64,000 bases of DNA from Cycas panzhihuaensis (lineage: Eukaryota > Cycadophyta): assembly GCA_023213395.1 (NCBI GenBank), contig CM041465.1:120845741-120909740 (forward strand), read 5' to 3'. Shown piece after piece: positions 1 to 11,100 of the stretch. The position numbers and the translations under genes were made by a program. The notes beneath the pieces were generated by a model that saw only the letters and a list, made by a program, of their open reading frames with translations, made no database searches and was not told where the DNA came from. Every line of letters begins with the position of its first letter. The stretch's first letter is position 1.

Positions 1-422
1 AATAGGTACAATTCTTTTTTTTTTTTAAGTTTCTTCTATAGTTTTTATCTTTCTAAAGTGAAAATATACATATATATTTCAGATTTTCAACATTATATAT
101 CTTCATCAAGATAGAAAGCATTTCTTGCATTGAAAAATATCATTCTTTGCTCAAGTTAAGTGCTTATTTGTTTAAAAAATCACAAAGCTTAGAATTTTTT
201 CTATTATATCAAATCTACATGTTTAAAAGATCTTAGTTATTTTTTAAAATTAGCTCATATAATCATTATACTTCAAAGAGTTTTTTTTTAATTATATATT
301 ATAAGTTTATTGATTTATTAAGTTTTTTTATTCCTTCTAAAGGCATATATTTTGTTAAGAAGTATAAAAAGTTTACTTGGTAAAAGCATATTCTTTTTTA
401 TATACTAAAGTTTTCTATGCAA

Positions 423-1110
423 ATGGAAATCAATTTAAATAAAATATAATTCCCTATATTTAATGGTCATGATTTTTTAAAAATAACATAAAACAATATA
501 AACCTACTTTATCACAAATAATCTTTGGAGTTACTTACAAGATGAATATGATTTTAATATTAAAGAAGACATTAAAAAAGACAATGAAGCCTTAGCTATA
601 CTATTTTACACTATAGATGATAATGTTTTTTCTAAAGTTTGTGAAATGATAGCTTTCAAATCTATATGAGACACCTTAGATTCTATTTATGGGGGAGAAA
701 CCCTCAATGTAAATGAATTTAACTTTGATATTGTTAAGCATATGAGACAGATGCCAAAGGAGGTTGATTGTGATGGAAAGACTAAAGAAGAAAATTTAAA
801 TCAAATGCATGATCACCTTATTGTATGTGAAGTTGATCCTCTATTTGAGGGGGACAAACCTTATGATATGATAGTTACTCACAACACAAAGATTTTAGAA
901 GACAAAGTCAAAGTTCCAGGAGATAAAGTTAGAGTTGCAGCCATTCACCTTTATTCAAATCAAGCTACATTTACTTGGAGATTTTTGAACCACTCAATGG
1001 TAAAGAGACACACATTGCTAAAAGGATGAGGCGAATTGATAATGATCAAGCTAAAACATAAATATTCAAAGTTTTTTTCAAGTTCAAATTTCACAAGTTT
1101 AAAGAGAAGA
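423..1110 (+). pseudogene. Copia-type gag (UBN2-like), decayed, copy 1
   Basis: This is a relic of a capsid (Gag) gene, which in retrotransposons packages element RNA into cytoplasmic particles. The ATG at 423 begins MEINLNK, matching MVINLHK in the minus-strand copy at 20946. The copies also share LQDEYD, IKKDN, SIYGGETLN (copy 2: SIYGGGTLN) and PLFEG. The pattern 'F-DGHNFSLW...DLW...SIW-D-L-YGG' is typical of UBN2-type Copia gag domains. No zinc knuckle is seen. The frame has stops near 450 and 667 and shifts frame before 550; its longest open part is 742-1029. The coding region ends about 30 bp before the polypurine tract, so no pol follows. It cannot make full-length Gag. Confidence 0.65.
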
Positions 1111-1132
1111 TAAAGATGTTCATGATGACCAT

Positions 1133-1144
1133 TAAGGGGGAGAA
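1133..1144 (+). promoter_or_regulatory. Polypurine tract, copy 1
   Basis: A purine run (TTAAGGGGGAGAA) sits directly before the LTR start TGTTGGGG, in the same position as the tract at 20223-20235 in copy 2. It would prime plus-strand DNA synthesis. Confidence 0.7.
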
Positions 1145-1475
1145 TGTTGGGGTTAATATTCATCACCCCACTCCCTTCATTTACACATGTGAGTGCATAC
1201 ATGTGAAGGTAAGTAAGGTAAAGTTAAAGTCACTTTACTTAAGCATTATTTTATTATATTTTAAATTTTAGAGGTTGAGGAGGTATCCCTCCTCCCTCAA
1301 ACTATATATTTACTCGGGTGAGAAACCCTAGTGTCTTTTGACATCACCTTCTTTTAGACATTTATAATACTCTCTTAAAGATGGATTGAATACAAAGGCT
1401 TATGTGTTTATGCTATAATGTTTTAATTACTTGATGTATTGCTCTGCTCTATCTCCATCATTTTATAATCCTTCA
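1145..1475 (+). repeat. LTR of gag-only element copy 1, truncated
   Basis: It begins TGTTGGGGTTAATATTCATC and aligns with the LTRs at 19745-20222 and 25415-25884. Shared blocks include the ACATGTGAG motif, the CCTCCCTCAAACTATATAT block and CTAGTGTCTTTTGACA. About 330 of the expected ~470 bp are present. Alignment stops near 1475, just before Copia RT sequence on the other strand. Confidence 0.75.
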
Positions 1476-1479
1476 AAAA

Positions 1480-2100
1480 GTAGCTCTCAAACTAGACTTG
1501 ATTCCTATAATAGTCTTGTTACAATTGCCTCTAATGAGTAAATCATCCATGTATAACATAATAACTACTATTGAAGTTCCTCTCTTTCTTACATACAGAT
1601 TTAGGTCTAGATTAGAAACAATGAATCCTTTAGCTTTTAACTTGGCATGGATTTTCTCATACCAAGCACAGGGTGATTGTTTTATACTATAGAGTGATGT
1701 CTTTAACTAGCATACAAGATGCTCCTAGCTTTTCTCAATAAATCCCAAAGACTGCAATAAGTAAATCTCCTCCATTAGATCTTCATTAAGAAATTTAAAC
1801 TTGACATCCGTCAGGTATAACTCCCAACTATAAGTAACTACTAAGGAAATGATCAAACAAATTATTGTTATCTTAGAGATTAGTGAAAATGTCTCCTCAT
1901 AATCAATTCCTTCTTTTTGTTTAATCCCTTGAGTGACAAGCATGGCCTTGTACTTATCCACTTCTCCATCAAAGTAGGACTTAGTCTTGTGGAACTATTT
2001 ACATCTAATAAGGTTCTTCGTTAGAGGGAATGAAACTAAATCCTATGTGTCATTCTTTATGAGTGAATCATACTCCTCTTTCATTATAGTTATCCTTCAT
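1480..2100 (-). pseudogene. Copia reverse transcriptase, 3'-truncated relic
   Basis: This is the remnant of the element 1 reverse transcriptase. From about 2095 the minus strand reads through NDT-DLV, DKYKAMLVTQG, KQKEGIDYEETFS, YSWELYLTDVK and EEIYLLQSLGF, which are standard Copia RT landmarks. The longest open run is 1725-1961. The catalytic box is YMDD (codons 1542-1553). The frame then ends within about 70 bp, at the junction with the gag-only LTR, so the RT C terminus and RNase H are gone. Stops occur at positions where Copia RT has Trp or Gln. It is not functional. Confidence 0.85.
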
Positions 2101-2450
2101 GGATTACCTTTTGCTTTATTATACAAATTAATATCACTAGAGTTATTAGTATCTACTAGTAAAGTTTGACTAGTATGTTGACTTCTTATTCTTTTCTCAT
2201 TAATAAGGATATACATCATCACTCCAGAATCTTCAATCATCTTCCTTACCTATAACATTATGGAAGGACCTGTTGTTGGAGGGACTTCTTCATGTGGTAG
2301 TTCCTTACTATTACTCACTACACTTGGCCTAGCTTTCTCATAAATTCTAGTGACTAGCTCATCGTCCTCTTAAGGGAAGTAGTAAGAGATAAAAAGGCAC
2401 TTCTGATGATTTTTTAGTATGATACATTGATAACTCATCAAATTTTACAT
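2101..2450 (-). other. Integrase-RT linker of element 1
   Basis: This is the degraded region between integrase and RT. No conserved domain is expected here, and I see only broken short frames in line with the flanking polyprotein. Confidence 0.5.
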
Positions 2451-3330
2451 CCCAACTAATCATAATCTTTCTCCCTTATAGATCTTGCAGTCCATAAGCT
2501 TTGTTCTAATCTAAATACCCCATAAAAATACACTTCAGACTTTCAATCCAGCTTCTTATAAGTGTTGTCTAAAATATGTACATATCCAATGCATAAAAAA
2601 AAATTTAAATTACTAATGACAAGTTTATAACCAATCTATTTTTCTTTAGGGGTCATGCTATGAACTGCCTAAGTGGGTACCTAACTCATAATATAAATAA
2701 CATTCATCATAGTCTCTACCTAAAACATCAATGACAAGTTTTTAGAGTGCACTATACACCTTACCATTTCTATTACAGTACAATTCTTCCTTTTACTAAC
2801 TTTATTTTGTTATGGAATATATGGGACTATAAATTCATATTTTATACTACGATCCTAGCAAAACTAATTAAATGTATGATTATCATACTCCTTACTATTA
2901 TCACTTCATAATGTCTTAATTTTTTTCTTTTTACTTTCATTTTCAACCATCACTCTCCAATCATGGAAGCGATCAAACATATATAACTTATTTTTTAAGA
3001 AGTATACCCAAGCCTTCCTAGTATAATCATCTACAAATACTAAGGTGTAATGAGCTCTTGATATTGAGGGGTTTGGGAGTAGACTTATTACATATGTATG
3101 TATAAGCTCTAGCCCCTGCTTGGCTCTCTAGGCATTCTTCTAAGTAAAAGGATAGCAATGATGCTTCACATATATGCACCCTTTACAAACATCATCTAAT
3201 CATGAAATAGATGGTAATCCTTTTGCCATCTTCAACATCTTTAACAATGTGATACTTCTATAATTAAGGTGTCCTAGGTGATCATGCCACAACTTGCTAT
3301 CATCATCTATGCTAAAAATAAAGGCTTAAG
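2450..3330 (-). pseudogene. Copia GAG-pre-integrase and integrase relic
   Basis: This is the minus-strand remnant of the element 1 integrase. Visible in order are LWHDHLGHLNYRSI (GAG-pre-integrase), FVDDYTRKAWVYFLK, SDNSKEY (second catalytic Asp), VPYIP and KRKNCTVIEMVRC. After these come AVHSMTP and a CIFMGYLD-type segment near 2510-2550. The third catalytic residue sits in a GVAE box in the family; here that box reads KVSK, so the Glu is lost. Several stops fall at expected Gln codons. Its job was to insert element cDNA into the genome. Confidence 0.8.
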
Positions 3331-3739
3331 ACTTCTTTTGAGATTGAAACTTCTCATACACTTAAAAGTTATCTCTAGCCTTCCTAGTAGCAATGACAAA
3401 AAAAATCTACTTTGGAACCTTAATTAGGCATCTATTATGGTACAACTCTACCTTCATCCCTTATTTCTAAATTTTTAGGGCTAAAAGCAAATTTAATTGC
3501 ATCTTGGGTACATAATATACCCCTGCAATCTTACAACCTACTAAGGAAACATTACCCACACCTTCCATTGGCAATATACGAGCATCTTCAAGGATGATTT
3601 TTACATCACTATGATTTTCATTCAATGTGTCAAAGTTATGCTTCCGTGCTCCATAGTTTAAAATCTAGTAATCTCTCCAATTTAACTTAGTTGATAAGAT
3701 GGATGCTTTGATGTAATGTGTAATAACACTCTTCCCCTT

Positions 3740-4560
3740 GTCATCCTGGCTTATTTTTCATTTGTCACATCCTTTGAACCAATAGTTCTTTTCTTTATGG
3801 CCTTCCTTTTTGTAGTAGTTACATTTATAATTGAATTTCTTCTTCTTTTGAGACTCTTCCCCAAATGTATGTGTGAACTTCTCCTCCTAAACATCCTCTT
3901 TAATCTACATTTTTATGACTAAAGCCTAATTCAATTAAAACCTCTAAGCATTACATGATATTTTAGCTTGGCATCCTCTACTAGAATAAGATTCTTAATG
4001 CCATCAAAGGTGTCTACCTCTATCACTTTATATTTACCATAAATAGTCTAAAAAGTAGTAAACATAATTAACAATTTTGACATGATTATCGTAAACAAGA
4101 GCACATCATCAATCAAATTCAACTTCAATTCTTTTAGGTTATTACTCAAGCCAGTGATCTTATTGAGGTGGGAACTTATATTAGTCTCATCTTCTACCCT
4201 AGAATTGAGAAGCTCCAACATTAAGGTTAGACATCTATTTCTCTTCTTTTTTTCAACAGTTTCATATAATTTGGCCTAGATTTTATCTAGCTCTTCAAGG
4301 TTATGAACCAGTGCCCTCTGATCTATTACTAGTGATAGTTTTAATAATCCCACGGCCATAAATGTCTTCTCCTAAAGTTATACTTGCTCTTTATCGTTAA
4401 GTAAAATTGCATCCACCTTTGCCTTGGTAATTCCCTAGAATTGATTTACCATCAGTACTAACTCCATATTGGCCTTCCACTCATTGAAATTATTGTTATT
4501 AAAAATAAACTTTCGACATCACATGCTCCATATCAAGAAACATGCTTCCACACACAAGTT
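3740..4560 (-). pseudogene. Copia gag with degraded zinc knuckle
   Basis: The minus-strand frame shows FNEWKANMELVLM near the N terminus, then LLNSRVEDETNISSHLNKI and LSNNLKELKLNL, typical of UBN2-type Copia gag. Near 3795-3835 the nucleocapsid knuckle reads CNYYKKEGHKEKNYW. The second and last Cys of the CX2CX4HX4C pattern are Tyr, as expected from TGT-to-TAT changes. It lies upstream of integrase in the correct order. Stops make it non-functional. Confidence 0.75.
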
Positions 4561-5756
4561 AATGTCACCAAATTAATAAACATATAGTCTTCTACACAAA
4601 ATTATACCATTTGTGGTCTCCTTTATCTCAGGTACACTCATTAGGAAATTTAAAACAATGATTATATATGCCCTTAAGTGACTCACTAACTATTTACCCC
4701 TTTTCAACAAGCTCGAAAACATCCTTAAAATGCATAACAAGTCTTAAAAAATTACTTTGCATGCCTTAGAATATACTCCAAAAATTAAAGGAATATTAAC
4801 ATACTGTAAGTGCACTGTCTCCAACTAATATTTTCATGTCAAATGATCGTAATATGCTCTCCAAAAATATTTTATAAGGCTTCAAAATACTTTCACACTT
4901 GAAATATATATCACATCAATGGTATATGAAGGTACTTTATAAAAGGAATATGCCAAAATGCATATTCTTATGAGTTGCAACCTTTTAAATGTCATGCATA
5001 TTTTTTAACTACAATGCACATGCTAATTATCAAATATAAAATTTGATAATCATAGACTAAGGTTAATAAGGCTTAGATATATCAAAATAATATCTTTTGA
5101 TATCTTTTAAGCTTCTTACATTCTCTTCATAAGTCACAATAACTACGTAACCAGCGTAGGTCACCCAAGGTCGAGCAAGCTTCTCTCACCATTACTACTG
5201 GTAAGGACCCTCTATAAATGATCCAACCACTCTACAAACCAATATTGATCCCTGTCTAAGGAAGAAAACATACTCACAGAGAAAAGAGAGGGTTGCACAC
5301 TTCATACATTGTCACCCAAACAATAATATCGAACAAAACAACCTTTAAACAAGTCTCAACTAGTAAAGAGTAATCTAGCTAATATATATAATATAGAAAA
5401 ACATTTCTACAAGATATAATCTCACCCCATATATAATACACAACTTCTATTTAAAGTATTGCAATAATTCAATATCATACGCAATGTAATTTGGCTAAAA
5501 AATGGGAATCTTACAAGTTTGATATGTGGCTATCTGTAATATTGTTTGATCTCCATCATAGCATGCTTCTACTAGCTTCAATAGTATCTTCATTCATCAA
5601 CTAGTTTCAGATGACCTCTAACAAGCCAACTCTCTCTATGTACGTGGCCTACACATCTGAATTTTAGACACGTCTGGGGTTTTAACACCATCACCCAGTA
5701 ACTAACTATCTCACTACTCGACCCAACTTCCAGTTTCAACAGTGTAAGACCCTATA
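4561..5756 (-). other. Leader of element 1
   Basis: This lies between the PBS and gag of the minus-strand Copia element. The first half (4600-5100) is AT-rich. Around 5130-5300 there is a more GC-balanced block that I do not recognise. No open frame of note is present. Confidence 0.5.
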
Positions 5757-5768
5757 GCTCTGATACCA
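5757..5768 (-). promoter_or_regulatory. Primer binding site of element 1
   Basis: The minus strand reads TGGTATCAGAGC, the 12-base match to the 3' end of plant initiator tRNA-Met used by most plant Copia elements. It fixes the 5' LTR end at about 5769 and the element's orientation. Confidence 0.85.
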
Positions 5769-5991
5769 TCTTAAGGAGCATGAATTAATACATATATATT
5801 CCCATCCATAGAATCTTTAACCATACACAACAATCAAATAAATATATACATAAAATACGGATGCATATTACATAAGATTTACATGGGAAACCTTTTTGGG
5901 GAAAACACCCACCACAAAAGATCCTTGGATCACATTGATTACACTTACTTGAATTGATTGATATATAAGGGCTTTAGGATATAAATATCCT
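5769..5991 (-). repeat. 5' LTR of element 1 (part 1, interrupted)
   Basis: This is sequence directly upstream (minus sense) of the PBS, so it is the U5 side of the element 1 LTR. It is cut at 5991 by element 2. The target duplication ATCCT (5987-5991) recurs at 13477-13481, showing where the LTR resumes. No second LTR copy exists in the window to confirm its full length. Confidence 0.7.
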
Positions 5992-6416
5992 TCTTAGATT
6001 ATATAATGTAAACTTATGTTTTAATATTATTATTTAAGTCACATGTCTTAAAATTTATTTAAGTGATTATAAAGTTATAAACTTATGTTAAAAGTTAATT
6101 AACTTGTGGATGGTTGTTGAAATGTGGAACCGCATTCCAACGAACCTTCGTCCTATTTATTAGTTTCCTAGATTCATGGAATAAGTTCCAAGAATCTAGG
6201 AGATCTGTCCATATGCCTGAAACTAGGCTATTTTAAGAAGTTGTTATTGTATTAGTTTTTCATTTATTTATTAATACAACTTAGATTAGGAGGTGGTTTT
6301 TCTTTTCCAGAAGAGGTTTTCCACCTATCAACCCTGTGTATATGTATATTGCCATCTTCTGTGTTTTCCTTTTATACCTGTGATATGATGATTGTGTGCA
6401 TATGCCTATTCCATCA
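5992..6416 (+). repeat. 5' LTR of element 2
   Basis: A 425-bp LTR. It begins TCTTAGATTATATAATG where the 3' LTR begins TGTTAG, so the canonical TG has become TC. It ends CCATCA directly before the PBS. It aligns along its length with 13051-13476, with scattered substitutions. Confidence 0.93.
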
Positions 6417-6429
6417 TGGTATCAGAGCC
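6417..6429 (+). promoter_or_regulatory. Primer binding site of element 2
   Basis: TGGTATCAGAGCC follows the LTR end CCATCA with no spacer. It is complementary to the initiator tRNA-Met 3' end. Confidence 0.93.
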
Positions 6430-6689
6430 AAGGGCTGAATACATCCATTAGAGTAATCAATTTCATTTTCCTAGTTAGTCTGTTCTCTTTAAACTAAGTC
6501 ATTCAGTTAATGCAAGATATTTAACTCTCAGAAAGAGCTTTCCTCTTGACACACCCCTCCAAGAGAGAACCTTACGTACTGGTGTCTACCCAAATGCATC
6601 GATAGCCTATAACTTGCAATATGTCTAGTACCCTATTTAATTCTTCTCCCCCCCATATAATACCTACAATTTGATTGTCTCCACACAAA

Positions 6690-7440
6690 TCCTCCTTCAT
6701 ACTCTGTTTTCCTGTTGGCTTTCTTCCTCTAGTGACGGCAGAGGTGTTGTAGGTGCTCGTATCAAAAACTAGATACTAAGGTTTAAAAGCAGGAGCATAT
6801 TTCAAATTCAATAAGACATCCTTTCCGCTATTTGACTTCTTCCGCATAAAGCGCCTCTATTGTTGTGTTGAAAAGCCTGTCAAGATCTTCCTGAGCAAAC
6901 ACCATCTAGGACTATACGGGCTCTACACTATATGCGAGGCATCTAGCTGCCATGGGAATGCTTCTATCGGCATAGATCTGGTCCTTCTCCTTGTATTTCT
7001 CTATCTTCCTCCATGCTTTTACACTCATCCTCGTTATCTTCATCTGCAACGGCATTCCCTGACTGTTGCTCCTCCTGACCTGCAATTGTGTTTCCATTTG
7101 ATTGTTGGCTCCAAAGTTGCTTCTAGAGCCTGAACATCGTCGCGTCGACTATGCATCTTCCAACATCTTTTGCACATCATTCTTCACTTCATTCACTATC
7201 GCCCGGCTCTCCTCGTATAGGATATCATAAGTTTGGCTAGCGGAGTAAACAACTTTACTGTTTTTAGGTTTTGGCAGAGACACGCCACGATTCTTCTTGA
7301 ATTGCTCTCCTCCCTGTCTCTGTGATGCCTTCATTCTCCATCCTCGCCTCCGTCCTCACCTTGAAGATCTGCAATGCAAAGAGGAGCAAGCGCCGCCACC
7401 ATGGAAGAACACAAAAATGAACAGGTAGGGTTTCGTTAAA
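6690..7440 (-). other. Foreign-looking GC-richer segment in the element 2 leader
   Basis: This block is clearly richer in G and C than the rest of the element. Its longest frames are antisense to the element: 7149-7334 (61 aa, lysine-rich, with VYSASQTYDILYEESRAIVN), 6912-7097 (61 aa) and 7264-7473. On the minus strand TTTGCATTGCAG before an exon-like stretch resembles a splice acceptor. On the plus strand GCCGCCACCATGG (7392-7404) is followed by ...ACAGGTAGGG, which resembles a start codon and a splice donor. I do not recognise a protein. It could be a captured host gene fragment, or simply a GC-rich leader. Confidence 0.35.
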
Positions 7441-8773
7441 CCTTACCCCCCCCCCCCCCCACTCAGACCTCAATTTTCTTAAAATTTTATTTTTCTATAT
7501 TAAATTTTAATCTTCTGTCGGGTCCACACCCTTTAATTAGGGTTAGTTTTTTAATTTTTCATTTTTAACCTTAAACTTTAATACCCTCCCTTTTATCACC
7601 TTAATAATTTAATGTAAAATCCCCTTATTACATTAACATTAATAATCTCCCCTTAATCACGTTAATGAATTAATTTAAAACCATTTGTTACCTTAATAAA
7701 CTTTCAATTTATAAATAAAATTTAAAATCTTTCTTCTTTAATTAACCTTTAGTAAGTAAAATCAAAAGTTCCCCCCATATTATATATTAATACTTTGATT
7801 TAAATTAAAGCACAAACACCCCCCCCCCCCCCCCCCCCCCCACACTATATGTTAATACTTCGATTTAAATTAAACCCCCCCCCACCTTATCATGATTTAA
7901 AATCATTTTGATCCTAATCAAAATAGATTCCATTAACTTTATACTTTGATTTAAATCAAAGTTTCCCTCCCCTTAAACATTTTTTTTTATTATTAAAACA
8001 AACCTTAAACCCCTCTTATAATACTTTTGTTAAAATAAATCTAATACCCTCCCTTTTCTCAATTATTACCTTTTTGATTTAATACAAAGTCTTTCTCTTA
8101 ATTACATTCTCTCCTTTTCCCCCAAACATTTTATTATTATTAATATTTAAAACAAAATCCTTCTTCCTTAATTTTTCTCCTTATAAAGTATTTATAAATT
8201 TTATTCCCTTATTATTATTATCTTTTACTATATTTTAATGATTAAATTTAACTACATTGTAATTACTTAAAACGAATATAGTTAATCTTAGGTAAATCAA
8301 ATTAACCTTACATTTATTAATTTCTTTACTTTTTCTTCTTAACACTTAATCTACAAGATTTGAATTTAATCTTTAAAATTATACATCTTTTTTTATAAAA
8401 AGGGTAACAAAATACCTAGTTATAATTATTTTTTAAAAACACTTACTTCGTTAAGCAAATTTGTTTATTTTTTTCTAAAAAGGATTTGTTATTTTTTGAA
8501 AGGGGATAGCCTATATTTTCCAAAGGGGACTATTTTTTCCAAGGAGAACTATTTTTCTAAAAGAAAACTTTTTTTTTCAAAAATGACTGCTTAAGAAATT
8601 GTTGTTTATTTATTTCTGTTTAAAAACACATGATCTTTTTTATCTTAAAATCAATCAATACAAATTAAGATGTCTTTGTAAATTAGATCTGTTAACAAGA
8701 TTAGTGTTTTTTACTAGGTAATTATTTTTTCAAGCCACCTTCATAATATTTTAATCTACAAATAAATCTTAAT
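7441..8773 (+). other. AT-rich leader with poly-C runs
   Basis: There is no gene here. The stretch carries C runs at 7446-7460 (15), 7819-7841 (23) and 7875-7883 (9) in very AT-rich DNA. A motif around CTTTGATTTAAATTAAA recurs near 7793, 7858 and 7946. The remainder up to the gag ATG at 8774 is plain AT-rich leader. Confidence 0.6.
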
Positions 8774-9840
8774 ATGGCATTAATACCAGGGACAGTCACC
8801 TGTGTTCCAATTCCAGTATTAATCAGCTCAAACTATGCTGACTAGAGGAATCGCATATCCCATCAGCTCAAACAGCAAAAACTATGGCGATATGTGATAG
8901 ATGAATTCCAAAAACCAAAAGTAGATGCTACTGAGAGTCTCATGGTATATCTGATGAACTCAGATGCCGTATTAGGCACCATATTAAACTCACTTTCACC
9001 AAAAATTAATCGGTAGTTTTCTGAAAAATATGACTTAGCCACTGTCTAGAAAACCTTGGAAGAAAAATATGACAAGGTTGATACTCATCAAGTAGCTATC
9101 CTAGAAGAATAATTGTATAATCTAACTTTTGATAACTTTACAAATGTTGAGGATTTTTTAACAAAAATTTAATCAATTAATAAAGATCTAGATAATTGCA
9201 TTAAATCAAAAACTAAAGAAGGTGATATAGAAAAAATAACTATGCATATCAAAGACAATGACATGCTCGTACGTCTTGCAGTTAATAAATTACCAAAACA
9301 CTTTAATCTTTATCAAGCTGCCAGATAATAAGCTAGCAATCTACCTATCACATTCAATCAGCTAACAAACCAGCTGATTGAATATCAAACAATGTTAATT
9401 AGAACAGGTGCAATAAAAGATCATTCACATGCTTTCTTTTCTAAAACTAAGCCATAATTTAAAAACAAACAACAGAATAATAATTTTCATAATAATAATC
9501 AAAAATTCTAGAAACCTCATCGAGGTTCACCATTTAATTTTTAAAATAATATTAAATATTTTGGTCTAAGTAAAAATCAAAATACTTCCAATTAATTCGT
9601 TTCTACTAGAAACAATGCATCTTCTTCTCAACACACTAGTTGTGCCTACTGTCATAAAAGAGGCCATACTATTGATGTCTGTAGAAGTAGAATTGCTTCG
9701 GAAGCATAGAAAGCTTCCAAGGGATTGCAAAATAAATCGCAATCCCATTTACAATCACGACCACAAAACCATCAATTTCATAATCATTTTTTAGCAGTAA
9801 TGACTTCTGTATTTGTTGCTTCTTCCAACCAACCACCACA
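8774..9840 (+). pseudogene. Element 2 gag with intact zinc knuckle
   Basis: The ATG at 8774 starts MALIPGTVTC, a plausible Gag start because the frame then follows Copia gag landmarks. These include LEEKYDKVDTHQ, MHIKDNDMLVRLAVNKLP and FNQLTNQLIEYQ. A nucleocapsid knuckle CAYCHKRGHTIDVC (CX2CX4HX4C) lies around 9640-9682 with all ligands present. There are about a dozen in-frame stops, mostly TAA or TAG where Gln is expected. Gag would have formed the particle that packages element RNA. The same reading frame continues into protease without a stop-start boundary, as in single-ORF Copia elements. Confidence 0.85.
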
Positions 9841-10200
9841 ATGGACCCTTGACTCTGGTGCATCCCATCATATGACTGGACACCAGAAAAACTTAATTAC
9901 TTATCAATCTGAAATGAACTCTAAATAAGAGATTTCTTTCGGTAGTGGTAATTAACTCAAATTCAAAGGATCTGGTGATGTTACCCTAAAGGATGGTTCA
10001 ATCAAAGATGTTTTTTACGTACCTGGTTTATTACCAAACCTCCTCTTAGTATATCAAATCTGCCAGAAAGACCTTGTTATCGAATTCTGAAAAAATAAAT
10101 TTGTCATTAAAGATCCATTACACAAATTCAAATGTATTCCTTCAAGAACTGTTGATCATAACACAGGTCTCTATAGTATGACTAGTTTTCAAAATAATAA
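9838..10200 (+). pseudogene. Element 2 aspartic protease
   Basis: WTLDSGASHHMTG (about 9841-9880) is the retropepsin active site, with Asp-Ser-Gly intact. Next comes the DVFYVPGLLPNLL segment typical of Copia protease. Stops near 9929, 9954 and 10089 break the frame. The protease would cleave the Gag-Pol polyprotein. A frame change occurs between about 10200 and 10215, before the integrase frame. Confidence 0.85.
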
Positions 10201-10214
10201 ATCAAAATCTTTTA

Positions 10215-11100
10215 GTGCCTTCATCACAACCGACTACCAAGAAACTTTGGCATACAAGATTTGGCCATACTAGCTATGGCAAATTGCAATATTTAATCAA
10301 GCATGAAATGGTCCATGGTTTACCACCATTAAACATTGTTTATCGTGTTTGTGAAGCTTGTGTGACAGGCAAACAACACATGGATCTATTTCCACACAAA
10401 ACTCAATACCGAGCAACTGCTCCACTCGAACTTGTCTACTCTGATATATGTGGACCTTTTCATGTACCATCATACTTAGGATCTCGTTATTTTATTATAT
10501 TCATTGATGATTATTCAAGAAAATGTTGGGTTTATATGCTCAAAACATGCAGTCAAGTGTTTAACATTTTCGTTGAATATAAAACGTTAGTGGAAAATCA
10601 ATCTAATTCAAGAATCAAAATATTCTGATCTGATAATGCTAAGGAATATTTAAGTAAAAATTTTACCTCTTTCTATAAATCACATGGAATTAAATTCCAA
10701 CATTCAATTGCATATACGCCTCAACAAAATGGTGTTGCTGAATGCAAAAACTGTACTCTTGTTGAAATGATTCATTACATGTTACATGCAAAGAATCTCG
10801 ATTTAAAACTATGGGCAGAAACAATTAACTGCTCTGATTATTTATTAAATCGTTTACCCAGTAAAAGTTTACAAAAGGTCACTCCAGAACAAAAATGATC
10901 TGGAAGAAAACCATATGTCCAACACTTACGAATCTTTAGTAGTATCGTATGGGGACATATCCCTCACGAAAAACGTAAAAAGTTAGATAAAAAAGGTTAA
11001 AAATGCATCTTCGTTGGCTACAGCGAAGAGAGCAAAGCCTATAGACTTTTAGATCCAGTCATACATAATATTTTTATTTTGCGTAATGTAGTATTTGATG
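10215..11100 (+). pseudogene. Element 2 integrase
   Basis: KLWHTRFGHTSYGKLQYL is the GAG-pre-integrase motif, followed by CEACVTGKQ (zinc-binding end). The catalytic core shows SDICGPF (Asp), FIDDYSRKCWVYMLK, SDNAKEY (Asp) and NGVAECKN (Glu), so the DDE triad is still readable, although Arg before Lys-Asn has become Cys. The first 137 codons (10215-10628) are open. Stops at 10626, 10896 and 10998 break the rest. CIFVGYSEESKAYRLLDP marks the C-terminal side. Confidence 0.88.

Larger units (their letters stand above)
1..1475 (+). mobile_element. Gag-only LTR element, copy 1 (3' part)
   Basis: This is the 3' portion of the family found complete and inverted at 19745-25884. Both copies share the AT-rich stretch before gag (from about 240 here), a gag frame, a polypurine tract and an LTR starting TGTTGGGGTTAAT. 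The 5' side lies beyond the window. The LTR stops near 1475, where it abuts the RT end of a minus-strand Copia relic, so the 3' end was lost to a deletion or a later junction. Family assignment rests on alignment by eye of the two copies. Confidence 0.8.
1476..5991 (-). mobile_element. Copia retrotransposon relic (element 1), minus strand
   Basis: Reading the minus strand from 5991 down, the order is LTR end, PBS, leader, gag with zinc knuckle, GAG-pre-integrase, integrase, and RT up to the YMDD box. Integrase before RT defines Ty1/Copia. RNase H and the 3' LTR are missing because the element is cut near 1476. Its 5' LTR is interrupted at 5992 by element 2 and should resume at 13482. Every domain carries stops or frameshifts. 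Confidence 0.85.
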
